NCBI GenBank assembly: GCA_963682175.1
Contig: OY821791.1
Span: 15,590,542 to 15,654,541 of the forward strand
Source of the DNA: Triglochin maritima
Taxonomy: Eukaryota; Streptophyta; Magnoliopsida; Alismatales; Juncaginaceae
Length of the DNA: 64,000 bases
Direction of reading: 5' to 3'
Positions 56,367-64,000 of this stretch are shown in pieces. The translations under genes were made by a program, and so were the position numbers. The notes beneath the pieces were generated by a model. It was not told where the DNA came from, did not search any database, and was given only the letters and a program-made list of their open reading frames with translations. The number at the start of each line of letters is the position of its first letter. Position 1 is the first letter of the stretch.

Positions 56367-56560
56367 GTTTGTGTGCAGAACTGGATTCCTGGTCTTGTTT
56401 TGTGTCAACTCTGTCCACGGAAACCCGTGTCCTCGGTTAGAGCGTGAGCTGGGAGGTGACGGCGTGTACGTGTTGTACCGCCCAGGGACCGCCGTGTGGA
56501 AGAGTGTGGACACTTGGGTCGCGCCACCTCCGGAATGGACTTGGTGTGACGTGTTGTTGC

Positions 56561-56565
56561 CTTAC
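56561..56565. repeat. Target-site duplication CTTAC of the nested solo LTR
   Basis: CTTAC at 56561-56565 recurs at 57852-57856. Confidence 0.9.
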
Positions 56566-57033
56566 TAATGCATTGCATACATTCCATCATATGTCTTTCA
56601 CTTAGATTAATTTTATATCAATAAATGCTACTAAGGTATGTGTTTAGTCTTATTTACATAATACAGGGACCTGAATGCAAATTACCCATATCCCGAGCAT
56701 AAACACGTGCAAAAGACTCATTTCTATCATAAAGACCGGTTCAAGATTATCGGGATTCAAATTGAAGTCAATCTAAGCATAAAAGCATTCAAAGACCTAA
56801 TTACAAAAAGGTCAGGGACTTAATTGCAAAAGCCGAAGGACCTGACTGCAAATTACGAGTACCAAAAGATTATTTTGGAGAAGTTCTAAAGAAAAATCAA
56901 TTTGGATCTCCAAATATATGAAGAACTTAACTCGGATCTCCAACGATATGCAATAATTAATTCGGACATGCAAAGGACAGCTAAAACATGTCATAAACAC
57001 AGGAAAAATCCGGATCGATTCCGAGACAAAAAG

Positions 57034-57081
57034 GTGGCGATTCCGCCGCACCTCATTTACAAAATGTGGCGATTCCGCCGC
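57034..57081. promoter_or_regulatory. Palindrome pair in U3 of the nested family-2 solo LTR
   Basis: Two identical sites, spacing 32 bp, as in the other family-2 LTRs and the family-2 leader, though this copy is clearly diverged from them elsewhere. Confidence 0.75.
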
Positions 57082-57625
57082 ACAAAAGTCGATCCATGCG
57101 CTCAAATTTTTACCAATGTTGTATTGACGCGTGTACGTTCCTTTTATGTATTAGGATCCCCGGTTGAGGCTATAAATAACGCCGAATCATGTATTGGAAG
57201 GGGCTCCTCTCCTCCTCTTCTTTTTAGCAATAAAATTCTGTTCTTTTATTTTGTGTTTTTAGTTTTCTTTTGTAGTTTCTCTAGGACCCCTTCTCCTTCC
57301 CTCCATCCATAAGTTTCTAACTCTCTCCAAAGGGTGAGGGTGACGGATTTAGGGTGATGAGAAGAAGAATTACGCTATTATTTTAATTTCGTGTTAGTAT
57401 ATTTTGATTACTTGAGTTTATGTTGAGTCATTTACATGTAATGTTTTATAACTAATATGATTTATTATAAGTTTCAGAATTCTCTAATCAAAACCCGATA
57501 TCTAAACCTCCACCCGCTGGACTCTCATCCATATTTGCTTTATTCTTAATTTGTTTGTTGTTGTTCTTGCTTTAGAAATTAAAAATCCAAAAATCTCAAA
57601 CCAACCTTATTTCTCTTTCTTTCCT

Positions 57626-57825
57626 TCCTTAATCGAAAAATTACAAAAATAACAATATCTCTCCCTCCTTGTGTTCGACTCGTACTTGCCACGTCTTCAT
57701 TGACGCCGTGTGTTCGACTCGTACTCGTACTCGTACTTCCTTAATCGAAAAATCACAAAAATAACAATATCTCTCCCTCCTTGTGTTCGACTCGTACTTG
57801 CCACGTCTTCATTGACGCCGTGCAC
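57626..57825. repeat. Tandem duplication of about 105 bp in the solo LTR
   Basis: A block from CTTCCTTAATCG to TTGACGCCGTG appears twice, joined by a short GTTCGACTCGTACTCGTACTCGTA stretch made of CTCGTA repeats. The other two family-2 LTRs have one copy, which accounts for most of the extra length. Confidence 0.85.
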
Positions 57826-57851
57826 TTGCGGTATAAATTTAATTCTCATCA

Positions 57852-58832
57852 CTTACTCTCTGATGAGTAGCAGACCTGAGCGATCTTGGATCCCAATGAG
57901 TGTGACGCATGGCTCTTGGAGCATGATGACCCTGCAGACTACGGTCCGGACCCGTCCGATGTTATGTCGGACGTATGTTGTACCGCCGATGTTGTGTCGG
58001 CGATGCTGCCGAGGTTGTTACCGGCGATGATGATGCCGACGATGTTCCGGCTTGTGGTTGTGCCGTCCGATGTTGTGCAAGACGTATGTTGTACCGCCGA
58101 TGTTGTGTCGGTGATGCCGCTGATGTTGTGCCAACGATGATCCCTGATTGGGCACCTATCCTGGGATATTGACCAACCGAGCTACGGCTCCGTCGAAGGT
58201 GGTGTTGACCACGTGGTTACTTGCATGGAAGTGCGGACGCTCCTCACCGATCCCTTAAGCTCGTGTAGTTGCGTGTGGGGGGGCGTGTCGTGTACTGTCC
58301 GTAAGACCGTATGTGCCTACGGTAGGTTTCCGAGGGAGACCCGTTGTTGTTGTTGTTGGACTGCTGTTCATGGTGGACCCTATTGAGGGTCGTTGTTGTT
58401 GGACTTAGGTTCCGTTTACCCTGTTGAGGGACTTGATGCATTGTAGATGTGACATGACATGCTCCTAGTATGATATGTTCTTTTACCGTACTATTGCATG
58501 CATATAGGTGAGCTTGACATATGGGGTTTCCTAATCGGAAACTCGGGCATCGTTGTTTGATTCATGTTTCAGGACCGCAGTAGGTTCTGTCGGGTGGTGA
58601 CAGCGGGCGCACACATTTTGGGGTTAGGATCCTCATCGGACTTTTCGAGGTCGTCGTGATTGCATTACCTGTCTTTTCATTATGCTGTTGTAATCACGTC
58701 TTTTGATAAACTCTGTCGTATTATTGGTGCACCGACTGTTGATTTATTTGAGTGACATTCCTGTTGATGAGTTTATTTGATATTCTTTTGTTAAATTAAA
58801 ATTTTAAATTTCCGCTGTTTCGGGATGTTACA
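57852..58832 (+). repeat. Chromovirus 3' LTR, part 2
   Basis: Continues the LTR after the nested insertion, from CTTACTCTCTGATGAG to GGGATGTTACA at 58832. It includes a GATGTTGTGTCGG/GATGTTGTACCG repeat cluster at 57955-58140 and the landmark GGGGTTTCC...GGAAACTCGGGC (58521-58550) shared with the old LTR at 6171-8221. The short frames at 57710-58172 come from the repeat cluster. Confidence 0.88.
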
Positions 58833-58837
58833 CTATA

Positions 58838-60527
58838 CATGGAGTTGTTTATCTACCTTGACACTAGAGAAACCATCGTTCAGTTCCGAAAGTGGGAGTT
58901 GATTGTCATATTTTCTTGTGGCAAAATATATGAGTATATCAGGTTTAGTAATTCTCCACCTAAAAAAGAATATGAGTACATCCAAAAAATATGAGTATAT
59001 TCAAAAGTGTTACCAACATATAGAAATGATACGAGACTTTGCTTTCTAATTGTATGAACGTATTACTCGCTACAACTACGTGGACGGGGTATCAAAAGTA
59101 ATGTCAAACCATTGGTATAGCCCCAGAGGTACAGAAAAATACTTTTCTTTGCCAGCACAACTTTGTTTCTTTAAAATGACAACATGATTCACAAATTCTC
59201 AGGTTGAAAAATCAAAATTAGTAGTAGTTCTTCTGTTGGATTTTTTTTCATAACCTAGTGTATTCACATCCACCCAGACCAAAGCATATTGTGGAAGTAG
59301 ATTATTTGCCAAATAATATGTATGATGTTAAAATACGTGAAATGATCTCACTCATAAGGTCGGTTGGGACAATTGAAAAGCTGTGTTTGAGTCTCACCAA
59401 ACTCCAAAAATGCAGCTTTTGGTCCCAAACGGAATTTTATGCAATTTAGAATCTATAGTTTGAGTCAAAACTACCATTCATTTTTGTTTGATTTGAGTAT
59501 TCTCACTTACCTTTTCATGATACGCGAGCTTCTTGTACGTTCTTACCCTTAACATAATAAAATTACATCCACGAGTTAAAAAATTCGTAAGTGATGATAA
59601 TTTCCCAACAAAGTTAACTACATGTTTGAGTCACGAAATTGCAACGTATATTATTTTTAATTAGGTTTTCTAAATAAATTTATAATATACGTTTTCAAAC
59701 TTGTTGGTGTATTTTTTCGAAGAGAAATTGTTATTGTGTTACAGCCTCTTTATTTGCAATAATATAAGTATTTATTTTTAATTTTGACATTTAGAAGAAA
59801 AAATAATTTCTCGCTTAGGCGGGAGCCTCTTCTAAGACAATGGGGTTATGTTGATGTTGATGTTGTTAATATAGAAGAAAAAATAATTAACACGTAAAAT
59901 GACCCAACTAATATGAACAATATCAATATTATTTAAAGATTTATAAACTGAAAAGATTAAACTTAAAAATTATTACACCGTGATCTCATCTTATTAGTGT
60001 ACATGTATTTTTAAAGAATGGTTGAGATAGACTTGAAGAACGAAAAAACTAGACGGTAAAGATTAATTTAAGGGACCAAAAACTTATTAAACGAATGACT
60101 AGTATTGACTTGAAATATCAACTTTAGTAGACGGTCAAGATGAATTTAAGGGATCAAAAAATTAATTAATGAACAACTGAGATCGATTTGAAGGACCGAA
60201 AAGTAGTAGGACCATGCTACTATTTATGATAAGCTACAAAAGCATGAACTATTCTCGCATATATTTAGGGTCGATCAGGGTACTAACTAGTTTGGGATTA
60301 AAAATTTTGTTGTTGTTCTATCGGCGTATGAAGGTGGTCTTTTTTAAGCTGCACTTGCACAACAACCAAAGAACGGTAGAAATCTAATTGGCTATTGTAA
60401 TTGATGCTCAGTTATAGACATGCGAACTGGACCGTACCGGCACCACATTGTGACGTCAGCACCAACGGCTCTTAGAGTCGTTGGTGAATTTATTGTATTT
60501 TTTTAAATTCCTAAACTACCCTCCTCT
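58838..60527. other. Non-coding stretch, no feature recognised
   Basis: AT-rich, no supported gene. It rejoins 48622 across the LTR G and chromovirus insertions. A DNA transposon end could be present before 60530 but I could not define a terminal inverted repeat. Confidence 0.45.
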
Positions 60528-60531
60528 ACCT

Positions 60532-60538
60532 TATATAA
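60532..60538 (+). promoter_or_regulatory. TATA box upstream of the hAT transposase
   Basis: TATATAA about 80 bp upstream of an ATG at 60614, followed by a CT-rich leader. Confidence 0.5.
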
Positions 60539-60613
60539 ACTCTCAATCTCTCTTATTCTCTTTACACAAATCTCTTCAAATATTCTCTAATTGCTTTGAT
60601 TTTGGTGGAGACG

Positions 60614-62732
60614 ATGTCGAGTTTGAGTTAAAGCGTGAAGACTAAAGCTACAAGCGGACCGCTGACCGCCGATTTCGTGACTTCTTTGCTCTTCATTTCA
60701 CAAGTTTTTCTAATTTTTTAGTAGTTAATTTTAGTTAATCAACCATAATTATGACTTACTCATTTATGGAAAAAAGATTTTTTTGTTTACATATTTAGTA
60801 ATTTTCATGGTTTTATCATCTGATTTTAAAGATAATGATAACCCATAACCTCCAATTTCTGTTAATCCACCTATGAGAAAAGGTAATACGGGTACTAGAA
60901 GAAAAAAACTAGTACAACATAAGATGATTTTGATTAGGGGTACGTTGATAAAGGTAATCCAACTGCTACTTTTAGATGGCGTGATCATGTATATTTGGCT
61001 AAGTTAAGTGGACGAACGAGTCATTTAGGTAGACATCAACTTTATGTAAAATTAAGAATAATCATGCATTCGTAGTGAATTCACGTCAATCGGGTTTAGA
61101 CACAACTAGTTGAACTTTAAATTTCAGAGATAATTATTGATTTCATTTAGCATATGTGAATCTAAAGACCTTAGGGAAGCAATTTCTACCATAATCCGCA
61201 ATTTAAATCATTTTCTAGAAAAATACTTAAAAATATTACATTTGATAAATTCGGTAAACAAAGAGAAATCATAATTACTTATTTTTCATCAATGAACAAT
61301 AATGTAGCATTAACTAGTGATGTTTAGACCGATCCAAATAATTATCCTTGTTGTTGCGTAACTGCTCATTATTTAGATGATTTGTGGTGTTTAAATAAAA
61401 AAATCATTTCTTTTTTACTTTTTTTGCATCACACACTACCAAGCTTATATTTGATCACATTAAATATGTCATCGTATCTAATAATCTTGAAAATAAAGTT
61501 TGTGCAATTGCATTTGATAATGCTACTAACAATAGTTCTGCAATACAAATACTTATTAATTATTGTCATCCACTTGTATATGGTTACTTTTTCATATTAA
61601 ATGTTTGTCATACTTTGAACTTAGTGGTACAAGATGGACTTAACATAATTAAACCTTACTTAGAAAATGTTAGAAATACAATTGCTTATGTAGGTTGTAG
61701 TAGTACATCTAGATATCATGAATTTATAAAATTTTGTGTATATAATGAAATTAGACGTAGGAAGTTTAAATTAGATGTCCCTCGTAGATATAATTCTACA
61801 TATGAAATGTTAAAATGTTGTCTTCCTTATCATCTTGCAATTTCAACATTTTATAATGAAAAAGTGTTAACGATTTAAATTGGAATAATTGTCAAATTAT
61901 GCATGATTTTTTAAAACTTTTCTTTACGTTCCTACTAGATTAAGTGGACAATATTATCCCACCTCTAACATATTTATCTATGAATTACTTCCAATTACTA
62001 GAGTGTTTGTGAAATATAGGCACAATGCTGGTTTTGTTGAAATTTTATATGTAATGGATGCTAAGTTTAATAAATATTGGAATACTACTCCATTTAGTTT
62101 TTCTTTAGCTTTTGTTATGAATCGTAGATTTAAGATTACTGGTTTACAAGTTTCTTAGAAGAATTTTTTGAAAATATGAATTATGAAATTTTCCAAAATC
62201 ATGTAGATAGGTGTAGATCTTTGTTAATCAAATATTTTGAAAAATATGGAAGACCATATAATGTAAATCAAATGAGTTCAAATGTTGCTAGTTCATCATC
62301 ACAACCACCTTCAACTACAGTGAATTCAGATAATGACGACTCCCAATAGAATTGGTTTAGTTAAAAGAAGACAAAATTAGTGCAAATCGACAATCAAAAT
62401 GAATTAACTATATATTTAAACACTGAACTTTACTTAAGCACGATTTCGTTAATTTTTTTGACGTTTTAGGCTGTTGGAGAAAAAACTCAGGTAGGTTTCC
62501 ACTGGTCTTTTTTATGGCGCCAGACTTATTATGTCTTCCGGTGTCGGAGGCTGTTTTTAGTGCAGGTAAACACGTCTTGTCTGACAAAAGACAAAGCTTG
62601 TCCGACAAATCAATCGAGAGGAGCACATGCCTGAAAGATTGGATCGATGTTGCGGACAGAATGCAGAACATGAATATTCACGACAGCAGCGACAACGAAA
62701 ATTGTGTTGGAGGACGGGGAGCTACTGATTAA
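60614..62732 (+). pseudogene. hAT-type transposase pseudogene
   Basis: A stop soon after the ATG at 60614 and many frameshifts show it is dead. Domains in order: a decayed BED zinc finger (WRDHVYLAKLSGRTSHLGRH near 60975-61035, with the Cys pair lost); the RNase H-like catalytic part (NLVVQDGLNIIKPYLENVRN, SRYHEF and DVPRRYNSTYEMLKCC, 61618-61830); a long helical region (FENMNYEIFQNHVDRCRSL, 62165-62220; YFEKYGRPYN); and the C-terminal dimerisation domain: ELTIYLNTELY (62401), DVLGCWRKNSGRFPL and LLCLPVSEAVFSAGKHVLSD (62460-62590). The last 72 residues (62514-62732) form an intact frame ending at a stop. hAT transposases cut and paste with 8-bp target duplications; termini were not found. Confidence 0.8.
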
Positions 62733-62759
62733 CCCACCACAGGAGAATGCCCGTCTCCT

Positions 62760-63324
62760 GATAAAAGGCGCACCTCGTGCGCTGCCTTAGACCGCCCTGA
62801 TCACCATTCCTTTTGCCTTCTTTTGACACCACTAGATCCATTCTTGATCTATTCTACTGGGGGGCACGAAGGAAAGAATGTGGCTCTCTCCTTGACACTC
62901 ACAAAGCAAAAAACGATTTTGCAATGCACACTCTTCTTCTTTTTTCTACTCACATACTCACTCTTTTCTCACACAATTTCGTGGATGAACTTCTAATGCT
63001 TGATATATATTGTTGTTCTGTTACAAATGATGAATTCTAGTGCTTTATATAGGCACTTACATGACCCTACAACTTCCAAATATAAAGACTACATAAACAT
63101 GATCATTCAAGATCATTACACCCTCTACTTAAATTGCATACATAATTAGGACGAAAATTACACAAAAAATGAAAAGACTCTTGTCTCTTCCACTCCCTCA
63201 ACCTTTTGTCTTCTCATGTGTTGACTCTTCACCCCTTGATGAGTCATCAAGCAATGATGATGTGGCGGGTGATTAGGACGCCACATAGGGTTAAGTTGCC
63301 ACCTAGGATTAAGTTCAATTCTCA
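62760..63324 (-). mobile_element. Copia-type 3' LTR (minus strand)
   Basis: On the minus strand it begins TGAGAATTGAACTTAATCC at 63324, right after a purine tract (AAGTTCAAGGAGGAGTAT). TATATAAAG lies at 63051-63043 on the minus strand. The far end is uncertain (about 62760-62830). It belongs with the integrase fragment to the right. Confidence 0.6.
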
Positions 63325-64000
63325 ATACTCCTCCTTGAACTTAATCCTCTTCCATCCTCCATCCCAAGTTGATTTCTCAACTTCACTTACAAGCGGATTG
63401 CCAATGCTTTTGTTTTGTGTGAGAAGACACACCATGTGCAACTCACTCGTCGTCTCGTAGATTTCACAAAGTGTCTTGAACTTCCTTGGTCTCATCTCGT
63501 CATGTTTGTCAAATGGAACCATTTCATGATCAGTGGGGTTGGCTATCTCCTATTCTTGTTCTTCATTTGGCACTTGTGGAATCTCCTCTTTGGACTCCCA
63601 TGTTACCTCCTCGTTAACCTGTACATCACGACTAATGACAATTTTGTTGTTAGTCGGATCGAGAACCCTATAAGCTTTCGATCGTTCATCATAGCCAACA
63701 AATACAAGCTTGATGCTCCTATTATCAAGTTTTATCCTTCTTTCTTTTGGTACATGTGCATATGATGTGCTTCCAAACACCTTCATATGTGCTACGGTTG
63801 GCTTGTAGCCACTCCACGCTTCTTGTGGAGTTACTCCCTCCAAGCTTGCAGTTTTGCAACGATTCAACGTGTACACTGCACAGGCCACTGCTTCGGCCCA
63901 TAGCTCTTTTGACACGTTCTTGCTTTTCAACATACTTCGAACCATGTCCATGATGGTTCTACTTCCTTTCAGCTACACCATTTTGTTGTGGTGAGTATGG
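63325..64000 (-). pseudogene. Copia integrase fragment running off the right edge
   Basis: Minus strand. At the window edge it reads PYSPQQNGVAERK, then a 2-base loss shifts the frame, and from 63951 to 63550 an intact frame of 133 residues follows: MVRSMLKSKNVSKELWAEAV, YTLNRCKT, TPQEAWSGYKP, HMKVFGSTSYAHVPKERR, KLVFVGYDERSKAYRVLDP and KIVISRDVQVNEE. This is the C-terminal half of Copia integrase (Tork/TNT-like by wording). It is followed by a hinge-like frame at 63522-63322 ending close to the PPT. Reverse transcriptase and RNase H, which should come between integrase and PPT, are missing, so the element is an internal deletion derivative. Gag, protease and the 5' LTR would lie beyond 64000. 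Confidence 0.85.

Larger units (their letters stand above)
55436..56565 (+). repeat. Chromovirus 3' LTR, part 1
   Basis: Same as the 5' LTR apart from scattered substitutions, a 10-bp insertion near 56540-56550, and a deletion of about 45 bp at 56360-56366. That deletion removes one site pair from the GTCGAC array (50972/50994 in the 5' LTR). The array spans 55931-56366. It is interrupted after CTTAC (56561-56565) by a family-2 solo LTR. Confidence 0.9.
56566..57851 (+). mobile_element. Family-2 solo LTR nested in the chromovirus 3' LTR
   Basis: 1286 bp from TAATGCATTGC (mutated TG start) to TTCTCATCA, flanked by CTTAC. Orientation is opposite to the element at 37102-45153. It carries two palindromes GTGGCGATTCCGCCGC at 57034-57049 and 57066-57081, 32 bp apart, TATAAATAAC near 57171, and an extra tandem duplication at about 57626-57825. 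The frame at 56902-57312 is not a gene. It is younger than the chromovirus. Confidence 0.92.
50028..58832 (+). mobile_element. Chromovirus (Ty3/gypsy, Tekay/Del-like) with nested solo LTR
   Basis: 8.8 kb element with CTATA duplications. 5' LTR 50028-51190 (truncated at its 3' end), gag-pol 51191-55392, PPT near 55420-55435, 3' LTR 55436-58832 interrupted by a family-2 solo LTR (56566-57851). Without the insert and one TSD copy the 3' LTR is about 2.1 kb. A deletion runs from within the 5' LTR to within gag and has removed the rest of the 5' LTR, the PBS and the gag start. Gag-pol is otherwise one continuous frame, with eight in-frame stops and no frameshift. The C-terminal chromodomain places it with chromoviruses. 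Confidence 0.92.

Noticed and set aside
56902..57312. 136-residue frame
   Set aside because: Lies inside the family-2 solo LTR, spans its TATA region and is not conserved in the sister LTRs.
57710..58172. Three overlapping frames of 65-106 residues
   Set aside because: They read through the solo LTR junction and the GATGTTGT repeat cluster of the chromovirus LTR; no domain.
1..64000. CRISPR arrays, rRNA or tRNA genes, bacterial operons
   Set aside because: No evenly spaced identical repeats with unique spacers, and no tRNA or rRNA signature found by eye; the sequence is plant nuclear DNA.

Overview
The window is plant nuclear DNA, most likely from a flowering plant (probably a eudicot), and it is almost wholly repetitive. 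This rests on the element types seen: chromodomain Ty3/gypsy (chromovirus) elements, Tat/Athila-type gag elements whose primer-binding sites look like tRNA-Asp complements, Copia elements, CACTA (En/Spm) transposases and a hAT transposase. One simple gene looks host-encoded and intact: a secreted glycine-rich protein at 23211-23600. No rRNA, tRNA, CRISPR or bacterial-type operon is visible. || Layout. 1-5796: minus-strand gag element (LTR family 1) running off the left edge, split by solo LTR A. 5797-8221: chromovirus remnant reduced to a gag zinc knuckle, PPT and 3' LTR. 8607-10146: family-1 LTR H. 10778-16382: decayed chromovirus pol and 3' LTR, split by a Copia-type solo LTR (12454-13955). 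17210-22813: complete but decayed Copia element (TSD GATCA). 23211-23600: glycine-rich protein gene. 24926-45661: one family-1 solo LTR (E, TSD ATTAT) blown apart by two nested insertions: an approximately 11 kb CACTA element with transposase, a second transposon protein and a Ulp1-like protease (25351-36599, itself hit by solo LTR D), and an 8 kb non-autonomous gag element of LTR family 2 (37102-45153, TSD ATAGA, itself hit by solo LTR F). 45700-48110: a second CACTA transposase fragment on the minus strand. 48628-50017: solo LTR G (TSD CAAGG). 50028-58832: a nearly complete chromovirus (TSD CTATA) whose 3' LTR carries a family-2 solo LTR (TSD CTTAC). 60530-62732: hAT transposase remnant. 62760-64000: minus-strand Copia integrase and LTR, running off the right edge. 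|| How the parts relate. The order of nesting can be read from target-site duplications, seven of which are found at both ends of their element by eye. Family 1 has seven LTR copies; five are solo LTRs with matching TSDs, so recombinational removal of internal regions has been frequent. || The most interesting signal is not a gene. LTRs of several unrelated families carry short GC-rich palindromes in U3, arranged in pairs at a fixed centre-to-centre distance of whole helical turns: GGTCGACC-type sites 21-22 bp apart in both a chromovirus and a Copia-type LTR, GACCGCCAATTGGCGGTC 21 bp apart in family 1, and GCGGCG/CGCCGC arms 32 bp apart in family 2. In families 1 and 2 the same family-specific pair is repeated in the RNA leader just after the primer-binding site. 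Family-1 LTRs also carry a plant snRNA-gene-like promoter: a USE-like GTCCCACATCG followed 31-32 bp later by TATAAATAG. Boundaries, spacings and homologies were read by eye; no alignment or database search was run.
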